From Azotimanducus sp965220185 (GTDB taxonomy: Bacteria; Pseudomonadota; Gammaproteobacteria; Pseudomonadales; Azotimanducaceae), in NCBI GenBank assembly GCA_965220185.1, contig OZ244807.1:2728001-2792000 (forward strand): DNA of 64,000 nucleotides. Reading direction: 5' to 3'. The notes below the pieces were generated by a model. It did no database searches and was not told the origin of the DNA. It was given only the letters and a program-made list of their open reading frames with translations. The position numbers and the translations under genes were made by a program. Shown one piece after another: positions 26,098 to 34,091 of this stretch (its first letter is position 1; the number at the start of each line of letters is the position of its first letter).

Positions 26098-26366
26098 CGC
26101 GACCGCGCTACAGTGAATCATCTCCCAGCCATGAAAGACGATCGCAATCCCTGTGAAACGCACCGTCGGGAATTGCCGCGCTAGGAGCCTGCGCCGTAGG
26201 AAGTTGCGCAAGCGAAAATTCGATTCCGCCGTCCCTTTGGACGATCGATTGAGGACAATGTCGGGCTATATTTGACGAAATCGAATCGAACAAGGTCAAA
26301 TGTTCAAAGGGGCGGGCGGAAGCGGATTTGCAGCCCTGAATTCCTACGGCGCAGACTCCTAGCCGC

Positions 26367-26674
26367 TCATCGGTGAGACAGCCTTGCAGCTGAGACTCGG
26401 CTACGGTTGGCGGTGGGTGCTCTTCCGATGTCCGTGCCAGCGAACACCGCATCAAAGTGTGCCTTGCGCCAACGGTCATAGTAGTGCTCGAGAATAGACA
26501 CCCAGCAGGACTTGCCGAACCGCCGCGGGCGGATCGCGGGCGGATAAGGAACGCAAAACGCTCATTCTCCAGTTCGCGCAGGAACCGCGTCTTGTCCACG
26601 TACAGGCTGCGCTCCCGCCGCATAAGGGCGAAGTCGGACCAGCCGTAGGGGATAGGGGGCGATGAGGTTGGCAT
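26367..26674 (-). pseudogene. AAA-ATPase-like / PD-(D/E)XK nuclease family gene, frameshifted and truncated
   Basis: From ATG 26674 the product reads MPTSSPPIPYGWSDFALMRR..LYVDKTRFLRELEN..FAFLIRPR, the start of the AAA-ATPase-like family that also carries a C-terminal nuclease domain. It then leaves the frame inside the expected RPRRFGKS Walker A motif. The cause is visible: ATCCGCCCGCG (11 bp) is tandemly duplicated at about 26521-26544. Removing one copy restores RRFGKSCWVSILEHYYDRW and continues through FAGTDIG to a stop near 26367. The rest of the family protein (several hundred residues) is missing. Confidence 0.8.
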
Positions 26675-26720
26675 GGCGCGAGCCGTTTCACATGGGGTCA
26701 TTTTGCCAAAAAGGAGCGAT

Positions 26721-26852
26721 CTATACTTCGATGCCCAGATACTTGAGGTGAGCGTCCGAGATGGTCCAAAGCTTTGGCGGAATTCCTTGCATACTCAAAC
26801 GCTCATCGCGAAAGTGCACTCCGGCAAGCAGATTGATTTGGGATCCACACAT
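26721..26852 (-). CDS. Small ORF or gene-end remnant, 43 residues
   Basis: An ATG-to-TAG frame encodes MCGSQINLLAGVHFRDERLS and then GIPPKLWTISDAHLKYLGIEV. The composition looks like a genuine folded-protein end rather than noise, but I do not recognise it. It may be the C-terminus of a lost gene or a small protein. A TAGTGCTCC word, the start of the type-1 palindromic-element end, sits 4 bp upstream of its ATG at 26856-26864, suggesting an insertion or excision scar. Confidence 0.35.
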   Translation of the reverse strand: MCGSQINLLAGVHFRDERLSMQGIPPKLWTISDAHLKYLGIEV

Positions 26853-26909
26853 TGCTAGTGCTCCGATCCCCGCATATCCTTGTCGATTCGCCCGCTCGCT
26901 TGCAGCCCG

Positions 26910-27956
26910 TCAATCCTTCGGCCGCTTGCTCAGTGCCTTGGCAGCGGCCTCTAATGATTCTATACGAGCACGCTCACCCTCGGATTCAAGAAACGCACGG
27001 CGCCGATCAGCGAATCGGTCGTACTCCCGTCTGGCTCGCTCATCCGCTACCTTCTTGCTGACTTTGCCGGAATGCCTAAGCACATCTCTTTCGTTGAAGC
27101 GAAGGAAGTCGTCCAATCGCTCTGCCCACTCCCGAAAGAATACTTGTTTGCGACGCCGAGCCTTGTCTTCCGCGAAATCAAGCCACATCACAACAATCCG
27201 ATTGAGTTCATCAATTTCATCGCCATCGAGATAGTTCTTGGCAACCGTAACATCACCCTTGCGCACACTGCCGGTCTTCCAGTTGGTAAGCCCCATGTTG
27301 GCTTGATTGTGATCCGCCCGCTGATGAATGATCTCCGCCGCTGTGAGGCCAGTCGCAGCAAAATGGAGCTTGTTCTGTATGGTCCGAAAGAAAGTGGATG
27401 TCTCTTTAAGCGAAGGCTGGTAATCGGCGGCGAGCGCAAAAATCTCCCGAACCCGCAAATACATGCGCCGCTCGCTGGCGCGGATATCGCGGATGCGATC
27501 CAGCATCTCATCGAAATAGTCGGGAATCGCGGCTCCGGCGACTGGCGGGTTCTTCAGGCGCTCGTCATCTATCACGAAGCCCTTGAGCAGATACTCGCTC
27601 AACCGAGCCGTCGACCATTGCCTGAACTGGGTACCGCGAGGACTGCGCACTCGGTAGCCGACCGCCAGAATAGCATCTAGGTTGTAGTGTTTGACCGCAC
27701 GCCGCACTTGGCGTGTCCCCTCCTGTTGAACTAGTAAGTATTCCTTACTAGTTGCCACCTCGTCTAACTCACCGTCTTGGAAAATTGCCTTTAGGTGCAG
27801 AGTGATGTTCTGTGGCGTGGTTTGGAACAACTCCGCCATCAGAGGTCGGCTGAGCCAGATTGTCTCTGCCTCGAAGCGACACTCAATGCGAGCACGGCCA
27901 TCTTCGGTCTGGTAGAGCAGAAACTCGCTGGCGGCAGGAGATGACTCGTTGGGCAT
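26910..27956 (-). CDS. RhuM family protein
   Basis: 348 residues. The N-terminal segment (EFLLYQTEDGRARIECRFEA, ETIWLSRPLMAELFQTTPQN) and KHYNLDAILAVGYRVRSPRG are the RhuM/virulence-RhuM signature. The C-terminal half contains EIIHQRADHNQANMGLTNWK and a charged helical tail. RhuM proteins are found in pathogenicity islands and, very often, inserted between the subunit genes of type I restriction systems; their molecular role is unknown. Here the gene lies 3 bp after the stop of an hsdM fragment, in keeping with that pattern. Confidence 0.85.
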   Translation of the reverse strand: MPNESSPAASEFLLYQTEDGRARIECRFEAETIWLSRPLMAELFQTTPQNITLHLKAIFQDGELDEVATSKEYLLVQQEGTRQVRRAVKHYNLDAILAVGYRVRSPRGTQFRQWSTARLSEYLLKGFVIDDERLKNPPVAGAAIPDYFDEMLDRIRDIRASERRMYLRVREIFALAADYQPSLKETSTFFRTIQNKLHFAATGLTAAEIIHQRADHNQANMGLTNWKTGSVRKGDVTVAKNYLDGDEIDELNRIVVMWLDFAEDKARRRKQVFFREWAERLDDFLRFNERDVLRHSGKVSKKVADERARREYDRFADRRRAFLESEGERARIESLEAAAKALSKRPKD

Positions 27957-27959
27957 GGA

Positions 27960-28250
<291 letters not shown>

Positions 28251-28499
28251 CTTGCGTCATGAATAGAGTCGCAGGACTGTATGGCGCGCTCAGGTGCGCG
28301 TCAAGTGGTCTTTATCTATCGAGGTCGAAGCTGCCGTTGAGCTGACGGCTGACGGTGAGCAGGTGGCGCAGCTTGCCGCAATCGATGAGAGGCGATGGGT
28401 TTGGCATGATGCGAGCCGCTTCAAATAAAATTATTCTGCCGAAAGCGGATAGCTCGCACCAGATAAGAAAGTAACGAAATCTAGTGACACTTGGGGCAC
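28251..28499. other. Gap between the hsdM fragment and the toxin remnant
   Basis: I see no complete gene. The minus strand at 28312-28407 encodes a short frame MPNPSPLIDCGKLRHLLTVS..LNGSFDLDR that could be the remnant of a longer protein, but it is too short to assign. Confidence 0.4.
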
Positions 28500-28515
28500 A
28501 TAGCATGAATGCTAT
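28500..28515. promoter_or_regulatory. Perfect inverted repeat upstream of HigB-like remnant
   Basis: ATAGCATGAATGCTAT is a 7-2-7 palindrome ending 14 bp before the ATG of the broken HigB-type toxin. Such repeats are typical operators for the HTH antitoxin of toxin-antitoxin operons, so this is probably a relic operator. The regulator gene is not present next to it. Confidence 0.5.
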
Positions 28516-28529
28516 ATGCTTCGCCTGTG

Positions 28530-28647
28530 ATGTGGCGCGTTGAAACCCTGAACGACACTGTGGGAGATGCGACTCACGGGACAAGACGGAATTGCACGAG
28601 GTCTCTACGTCGCTGCACAAGGGAAAAGAGCAGTAGTGGTCCGTAGA
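28530..28647 (+). pseudogene. HigB/RelE-type toxin with internal deletion
   Basis: ATG 28530 starts MWRVETLNDT. At 28561, in a different frame, the sequence resumes as WEMRLTGQDGIARGLYVAAQ followed by GKRAVVVR. These are the first and the central-to-late segments of phage-related HigB-like toxins (about 100 residues), so about 45 residues are deleted and the frame is shifted. The expected tail (FVKKTQKTP..E) is also absent after 28647. No intact antitoxin gene follows. Confidence 0.75.
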
Positions 28648-28794
28648 CCCGGCGCTTCGCCCCCGTCCCGTGGATTTGCGGACGATCCCTTCGGACCGGC
28701 CCACGCCCCGCAGGCCGCTCAAAAAAAACCCCGCGCCTCAGGCTCATTTCCCTATTGGACTACGCTGCGCGTGCGCCGCTCCCCCGCGCCCCTC

Positions 28795-28824
28795 TTGATT
28801 TGCAATCGGGGGGGGGGGTATAGT
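28795..28824 (+). promoter_or_regulatory. Promoter with poly-G spacer
   Basis: TTGATT (28795-28800) and TATAGT (28819-28824) are separated by 18 bp, of which the last 11 (28808-28818) are a run of G. It lies about 40 bp upstream of a secreted-protein gene. Length change of the G run by slippage would move the spacer through 17 bp and other values, the mechanism known for phase-variable promoters such as Neisseria porA or Bordetella fim. Boxes are assigned by eye. Confidence 0.5.
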
Positions 28825-28861
28825 AAGGTCAAGCTTCTAAGCCACTGAGATGGAGATGTGC

Positions 28862-29668
28862 ATGAAACACTCGATACCGGTTCGCTTTTCATCGCCGCGG
28901 AGACGCATCGCCCGCCTGTCCGCCGCCGCCGCGCTTGCGGTCACAATGGGAATAGCAATGCCGACGGCGGCGCAGGTGCTGCCGGAAATCAGCTTGCGGA
29001 TAACGCCCGGATACTCCGTCACCAACGAATCCCTGATTGGAAGATGCGCAGTTGACAATGGGCTGCCGGCCCAGATACGGGCCAGCAGCAACGCCCAGGG
29101 CGTGAGCGTCAATATCTTCGCCTACACCGTCTCCGGCCACGACCGTTTTCGAGACTATGGCGTGCCGGCCTATATGGAAGGATCCCGCGCTGTTTACCGA
29201 CAGCGCTCCCAGGCGCGCTATACGAGCAACAATACGAACTGGGCCGATCTGAACTCGAGTTCATTCAGCGGCGCCGGCTCGCCCTGTTTCGCGGACGACC
29301 TCCTCATCACCGGCGACAGCGTGGTGCGGGTCGTCCTCATGCGCGGCACGGGCTACACCATCAATCCGAACATGCGATCGGTTGACATCACCGTTCGAGA
29401 CACTCCCAACGAGAGATGCGATTTGCCGAGCAATACCCCCGGCGGCAAGTACTACATGCCCCACCCCCAAGGCGGCCTAGCCTATGGTGTGTGTACCTGC
29501 TCGGCAGAAGGCCCTTGGTACCCTCAGCAAAGACTCGTGAACGGAAATCGGGTGTGGGTCAACAAAGGCGACGACGACTATGACGAGGCATACGGCGCCG
29601 TGCAGCGGGGCTGGCGCTCGGACACAACGAACTACTGCCCCGGCTCGCCCTATCAGGGACCGTCCTGA
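28862..29668 (+). CDS. Secreted protein of unknown function
   Basis: 268 residues from ATG 28862 (GGAG 7 nt upstream); ATG 28850 and 28856 are in frame alternatives. The N-terminus MKHSIPVRFSSPRRRIARLS is strongly basic, followed by a hydrophobic stretch and a likely signal peptidase site AAQ-VLPEIS near residue 37. The mature part is Ser/Asn/Gly/Tyr-rich with six cysteines that could form disulfides. It contains no domain I recognise. It is monocistronic, behind the poly-G promoter, in a gene-poor accessory stretch. Confidence 0.7.
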   Translation: MKHSIPVRFSSPRRRIARLSAAAALAVTMGIAMPTAAQVLPEISLRITPGYSVTNESLIGRCAVDNGLPAQIRASSNAQGVSVNIFAYTVSGHDRFRDYGVPAYMEGSRAVYRQRSQARYTSNNTNWADLNSSSFSGAGSPCFADDLLITGDSVVRVVLMRGTGYTINPNMRSVDITVRDTPNERCDLPSNTPGGKYYMPHPQGGLAYGVCTCSAEGPWYPQQRLVNGNRVWVNKGDDDYDEAYGAVQRGWRSDTTNYCPGSPYQGPS

Positions 29669-29708
29669 TACCGCTTTCACGCCGGGATCCCCCGGGGGCG
29701 CAAGTCCT

Positions 29709-29867
29709 CTATCCGGCCCGGCGGCGACGATTCCCGCAACAGCTTTTCGGTCGCTTCGGCACCCGCTGCGTGCTCACGCGATGCCGCCGCCGGTACTCCA
29801 CCGGCCCGCCGCCTTCCACGAAGGCCCGAACCTCCTCCGGGGTCAGGTGGGTGTAACTCTTTGCCAT
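29709..29867 (-). pseudogene. Possible IS30-type transposase N-terminal remnant
   Basis: The frame starting at ATG 29867 reads MAKSYTHLTPEEVRAF, similar to the start of IS30 transposases (..YTHLTxEER..I). It then diverges, with scrambled frames, and stops at 29709. The neighbouring frame has residues resembling the helix-turn-helix segment. The match is short, so the call is tentative; no inverted repeats were found. Confidence 0.35.
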
Positions 29868-29969
29868 GGCAAAACTCCAATCGTGTAGCTGACCGGAGGA
29901 CGCTGCCCCACCCCGCCCTTCTTAACTTCTGGAGCGTTGCACTAGCAAGTAGAGTTTGACGGAGCGCTA

Positions 29970-30232
29970 GTGTCCTGTGTCATAAATAAGTGTGGTTCAG
30001 AGTGAGCACAATCGTTGATGGCAAGGCGCAGTCCGCAGGGAATATCGGGCATATTGCCAAGGGCTGCAACGCAGCCATCGGCGATTGTGCTCGCTCCCGA
30101 AGGGCGCGCAGGAGAAGGGCTGTGGCCGCGTTACGTCCCTTGGCAATACGGCCAGGTATTCCCTGCGGGACGTGCCTCGCCACAGCCCTTCTCCTGCGCG
30201 CTGAATCCACACTTATTTATGACACAGGACAC
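29970..30232. mobile_element. Palindromic MITE-like element, copy C
   Basis: 263 bp with perfect terminal inverted repeats beginning GTGTCCTGTGTCATAAATA at both ends and TA on each flank (29968-29969, 30233-30234). The inner arms contain the family core (CGCAGGGAATA and GGCATATTGCCAAG on the left, the complement near 30140-30165 on the right). The end type differs from copies A and B. Immediately left of it, GTTTGACGGAGCGC (29954-29967) resembles the right end of a type-1 element, so it appears inserted beside an older copy. Confidence 0.88.
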
Positions 30233-30245
30233 TAGGCTATTCGTA

Positions 30246-31754
30246 TCAAGCGAGCCCTGATCTGAAGCACCCATGAAAGCCAAGCGGCATGGGATAGGGC
30301 AGCCATGCGGTGGCGAGCGGGCCATCCTCGATGTGCTGGGCGTTGAACACATTAAGGCCGCTGACTCCTCGTTGGTAGTCAAGCACGGTTCCGACGAGCC
30401 AGCCCGCGTCTTCCTGCTCGCCCGCCGATGCCGGCACAAACACATGTTCTTCAGGAATCTTGCCAGCGCCGAAATCGAACGCCTGCTGCTGGTCATTTTC
30501 TAGGTCGCGCTTCACGAGGCTGCGCAGATACCAGCCATCACCGCCAGCAACGCCTAAGTGATAGACATAGCGATTGCGTTTGCCCACCACGCTCGGCGCG
30601 ACTTGCGGGAACTCGGCGCCGTCGGCGGTCATGTCCATGGACGCGCCGCGCGACGGGGACAGGCGCATTCTCGCGTAGCGTCCGAGCGCCGCGCCGAAGC
30701 CATCGAGGTCGCCGCGCATCACGCTGCGAAAGGCGTCGAACACGAGGCTCGCATCGTCATCAAGGCACTGGTCGAAGTGGATGGTGCCGCCCGCTTCTTC
30801 CCAAGCGTTGCCGTGATGGAACCCGAACGCAGGCGGCAGTTCGTACCAGCGCCTGTCTTCAAAGTTGTCCTTGGCGACCACAAGCACACGCGAGCCAAGC
30901 TCAGGACGCCAGCGGTGCGCATCAATAAAGCTTGTCTCCATGTCCCGCTCCATCACCAGCGGCGGAATCATGAACACGAGGTGTTTGTCGGTGACAACAA
31001 AGTCGTGCAACATGCCGAAGTCATCGATCGGCACCAAAGCAGTCTTCACCAGCGCGCCCTTCGGTGAGATGTGATAAAGCACAAGCTGATGCCGAGCGCC
31101 GAGCGCATAGCCGAAGGCCCACAGCGTGCCGTCGGGATCGACCTTCGGGTGCGCGGTGAATGGTACGCCTTCAAGACCTTGCCCCCAAGACTTGAACCCT
31201 TGCCAGCGTAAGGACTCGGGATCAACACGACTCGCCGAGCCGCCTTCCCACAACGCAAGCAATTCGCCGTGGTGCGCGAGCACCGAGATGTTGGCTGTAT
31301 TGACATCATCGGGCTTGCGTAAACGCACGCCGTCCGGCACATGGGTGCCGAATCCGGAGTAGAGGCGCCGCGCGGCCTTATCCTCGGCGCTGAGCTTTGG
31401 CGTCTGAAGGACGCGCGCGCGATGATCAACCCGACCACCGCCAATGCGAAACGCCTGCAACAGGCCGTCACCATCGAACCAGTGTTGATAGCGCAGACCG
31501 TGCCGATCATGCACGGCAGGCCCGTTGCGCCAAAATGTACCTTCGAGCGCTTCGGGCCATGCGCCTTCAATACGAAGAGTCGCCGCGCCGAACGCATCGG
31601 ATGCTGGGGTCTTCCAGCCGAGAAGCCTCGGATCTTGGCGAAGCGCACTCGCAAACTCCTCCAACCAATCCTCGCTGATCGAATAAGCAATGCGCGGCGC
31701 GATCCCGGCGAGACCCAACACTGCGCTCGATTGCAAAAATTCCCGACGTTGCAT
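30246..31754 (-). CDS. Carotenoid oxygenase family protein
   Basis: 502 residues from ATG 31754 (MQRREFLQSSAVLGLAGIAP), which carries a Tat-like RREFL motif and hydrophobic segment, suggesting export with bound iron. The enzyme fold is a seven-bladed propeller with four Fe(II)-binding histidines, seen in TAHPKVDPDG, MLHDFVVT, FGFHHGNAWEE and the C-terminal GFHGCF. The family cleaves carotenoid or stilbene double bonds with O2. The substrate is unknown and no carotenoid synthesis genes are nearby. DUF2141 lies upstream on the same strand (25 bp), a likely operon. Confidence 0.88.
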   Translation of the reverse strand: MQRREFLQSSAVLGLAGIAPRIAYSISEDWLEEFASALRQDPRLLGWKTPASDAFGAATLRIEGAWPEALEGTFWRNGPAVHDRHGLRYQHWFDGDGLLQAFRIGGGRVDHRARVLQTPKLSAEDKAARRLYSGFGTHVPDGVRLRKPDDVNTANISVLAHHGELLALWEGGSASRVDPESLRWQGFKSWGQGLEGVPFTAHPKVDPDGTLWAFGYALGARHQLVLYHISPKGALVKTALVPIDDFGMLHDFVVTDKHLVFMIPPLVMERDMETSFIDAHRWRPELGSRVLVVAKDNFEDRRWYELPPAFGFHHGNAWEEAGGTIHFDQCLDDDASLVFDAFRSVMRGDLDGFGAALGRYARMRLSPSRGASMDMTADGAEFPQVAPSVVGKRNRYVYHLGVAGGDGWYLRSLVKRDLENDQQQAFDFGAGKIPEEHVFVPASAGEQEDAGWLVGTVLDYQRGVSGLNVFNAQHIEDGPLATAWLPYPMPLGFHGCFRSGLA

Positions 31755-31778
31755 GACCACGACCCTCCTTGCAACCAA

Positions 31779-32219
31779 TCAATACATCATGGAACCGGAG
31801 GCGGTCGCGCTCTGTGCGCCCTCCGCCAAAGTGACGGCAGCATCCTCAAACTTAGGCGGGCCCATAAAGCCAGCGGCATCATTGCCAAACGCGTAGCCTT
31901 CGGTTGGGATGCCGAGCAAGTTGAAGTTCATTTCGCCGCTGCCGTCTTCATCGTGATAGGCGGTGAGCGCATACTCGCCGGGCGACACATCCTTGAAAAC
32001 GACGGTCACCGTCCCTTCTCGCGCAGGCGTCCTGAAGCTGTGTACCGAACCTTCCTCATCAGGAAACTGGACATCGGGCTTGGATCTGTGGGCGGCCGCG
32101 AAAATAGTGCCCTCGTTTGATCGAATGCCTTTGATTTCGAGCACGAGGTCCGCCGCCAAGACAGGCGCTGCTGCGGTCAGCAGCATGCACAGGCACAATG
32201 TAGAAAGTACGGTTTTCAT
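31779..32219 (-). CDS. DUF2141 family secreted protein
   Basis: 146 residues from ATG 32219 (AGAAGGA 7-8 nt upstream; ATG 32225 is an alternative). The signal peptide MKTVLSTLCLCMLLTAAAPV ends at AA-DLVLEIKGIRS. The domain signature GTIFAAAHRS, PGEYALTAYHDEDGSGEMNF and GIPTEGYAFGNDA is typical of DUF2141. The function is unknown; these small periplasmic proteins are often encoded next to carotenoid or lipid enzymes. It is probably co-transcribed with the carotenoid oxygenase and divergent from the LytTR gene. Confidence 0.85.
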   Translation of the reverse strand: MKTVLSTLCLCMLLTAAAPVLAADLVLEIKGIRSNEGTIFAAAHRSKPDVQFPDEEGSVHSFRTPAREGTVTVVFKDVSPGEYALTAYHDEDGSGEMNFNLLGIPTEGYAFGNDAAGFMGPPKFEDAAVTLAEGAQSATASGSMMY

Positions 32220-32328
32220 GGTCATTCCTTCTGTCGCATTGTTTTTGTAAGATTGCGCGTTTGAGCGCGGTGCAAGAAGCACGGGCGCAAGTCTGTCGAA
32301 GTCCGCGTGAACTGACAAGAGGCAATTC

Positions 32329-33120
32329 GTGACCGGCGAGAAAAATGCGCGTATTGACGAGGGTCTGCGTTTCGCGATTCGCGAATGGCGGCAGCGCATA
32401 CTGAGCCCGCGCTACTTCGCGATCCTCGCGGGCATCATCTTTGTGTTCACATGGCTCGCGCCGTTCGGCAGCGATTCGCGCCTCGACGGGTTCGAATTGC
32501 CGCTCTATTGGGTGCTGGCCATCGGCCTCAACACGCCACTCGGATTCCTGGTTGTGCCAGCATCAGTCTTTCTTGCGCGCAGCGCCGCGTGCCCCGAATG
32601 GGTTGGTGTGCTCGTAGGCGCCTTGCTTGTGGCGCTTCCCGGCACAGGCATTGTACTGCTGCTTGAAGCCTGGCTCGCCAATCCGCTGACAATGGCATGG
32701 GATCTCGCCTATGTATACGCTTCGGTCGCGCTCGTGCATCTGATCATCGGCTACCTCGCTCAGCAAGTTCTACAACGGCAGCTGCCTTCCCATGTGCCTC
32801 TGGCGGAGCAAGCATCGCCCTTCCTCGCACGCCTTTCACCTTCTCTTGGCTCAAATCTGCTGCACCTGCGCATGCGCGATCATTATGTGGAAGTACACAC
32901 AGAAGCTGGTTCTGAACTTATTCTGATGCGCTTCGGCGATGCGCTCAAAGAAGTCGAAGGTACTGAAGGCGCGCGGGTACACAGGTCGCATTGGGTCGCG
33001 AAAAGCGCCGTGCGTCGCCTCGTGCGAGAAGACGGCAAGATGATTCTTGAGCTCACGAACGGCACGCGCGTTCCGGTGAGTCGGTCGCACCGGCAGGCGG
33101 CGCTCGATTTTGAAATCTAA
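32329..33120 (+). CDS. Membrane-bound LytTR-type transcription regulator
   Basis: 263 residues from GTG 32329. Four predicted membrane helices span about residues 27-150. The C-terminal LytTR DNA-binding domain (about 165-263) shows LLHLRMRDHYVEVHTEAGSE, RVHRSHWVAKSAVRRLVRED and ELTNGTRVPVSRSHRQAAL. Membrane-anchored LytTR regulators usually control membrane or envelope functions. Divergent placement next to the DUF2141-carotenoid oxygenase pair (109 bp shared upstream region) makes that pair a candidate target. Confidence 0.87.
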   Translation: MTGEKNARIDEGLRFAIREWRQRILSPRYFAILAGIIFVFTWLAPFGSDSRLDGFELPLYWVLAIGLNTPLGFLVVPASVFLARSAACPEWVGVLVGALLVALPGTGIVLLLEAWLANPLTMAWDLAYVYASVALVHLIIGYLAQQVLQRQLPSHVPLAEQASPFLARLSPSLGSNLLHLRMRDHYVEVHTEAGSELILMRFGDALKEVEGTEGARVHRSHWVAKSAVRRLVREDGKMILELTNGTRVPVSRSHRQAALDFEI

Positions 33121-34091
33121 GCAGGCAGCGGCATCGGTGCCGCTGGCGGCGCGGCGAGCGGTGCCACGCGATCAAGCACTTCCAAAGCGTCGTGGCGAAC
33201 ATGGTTGCGACGCATCTCTTCGCGAATCTCATCCTCGCTGACCAAGCCCTGTTCGACGCACTCCTTGAGCAGCGCGAAAAAATAGCGCTCCTGATTAGGG
33301 TCTGGATGCGGCTTGTATTTGCCGACAAACGCATAGTCGCCGAAGAGCTTGCGCTTGGCGCGCAGTATCCATGCCGCCGGCGGAAAAAGCCGGAAACGCT
33401 CGGCGGGGCGCCAATCTGGTGGCAGCCCGGCTTTCCAAGGCTGCGTGCGGCGCTTGGTGTTGTGCAGCATGCGCGTTCTCGACGTGAACCGATCAAAGTC
33501 GTTCCATTCCGATTCCAAGACGCCGATCATGTTCTGATCTTCGAGCTTCAAACCCACCCAGTGCTGATAGTCGCGAGCGCCTTCGAACATCTCGCGAAAA
33601 CCCGCTTCCGCATCCCAGTGCTTGAGCTGCGCGCAGTCGAGCAGCATGACCGAACTCGCCCACATCTTGTCAATGAGCCCTTTGGGGCCGGAGCGCATTC
33701 GCGAGAAGATGGCCTTGCCGTCCATGTCTCTTGACAAGAGTTCGAAGATGTCGCCGACGGCAAAAATATCAGGGTCGGTCAGCACCGCGCGGCCTTGATA
33801 GCCCATCAGCTTGGGTGGCGCGAACCTGAGGAACGTAAACGACTGGAGGTCGTCATTCAGCCAAGTCCAGCGCACGCCATCGCGGAGATAGGTTTTGCCT
33901 TCGTACTCGCGCATGAACGGATAGTCGCGCGTGTGGATAATCTGTACGTCGAACTCGTCGGCGTGTGCTGAATTGCGCTTCAGCGCGTAGGCGCCGACCT
34001 TCGCGCCTAGGAACTGCTTGTCATTGGTGTGGATGAACACACAGTATTGATGCTTTTTGTCGTTGGTGTTTTCCATCGTGCCAGAAGTCAT
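33117..34091 (-). CDS. Glycosyltransferase-like protein (GT8-type fold)
   Basis: 324 residues. The Rossmann-like beginning HQYCVFIHTNDKQFLGAKVG and AYALKRNS leads to RAVLTDPDIFAVGDIFEL, a D-x-D type metal/sugar-nucleotide motif as in GT8 and related families. DCAQLKHWD and EDQNMI follow in the expected acceptor half. The Pro/Ala-rich C-terminus is not conserved. The acceptor is unknown. It overlaps the upstream sulfotransferase gene by 4 bp (ATGA), so both are one translational unit, pointing to a sulfated glycoconjugate. Its 3' end overlaps the LytTR gene by 4 bp. Confidence 0.6.
   Translation of the reverse strand: MTSGTMENTNDKKHQYCVFIHTNDKQFLGAKVGAYALKRNSAHADEFDVQIIHTRDYPFMREYEGKTYLRDGVRWTWLNDDLQSFTFLRFAPPKLMGYQGRAVLTDPDIFAVGDIFELLSRDMDGKAIFSRMRSGPKGLIDKMWASSVMLLDCAQLKHWDAEAGFREMFEGARDYQHWVGLKLEDQNMIGVLESEWNDFDRFTSRTRMLHNTKRRTQPWKAGLPPDWRPAERFRLFPPAAWILRAKRKLFGDYAFVGKYKPHPDPNQERYFFALLKECVEQGLVSEDEIREEMRRNHVRHDALEVLDRVAPLAAPPAAPMPLPA

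Noticed and set aside
26083..26366. A gene between the TauD-like gene and the AAA-ATPase-like remnant
   Set aside because: All frames are short and without recognisable similarity; it is treated as decayed DNA.
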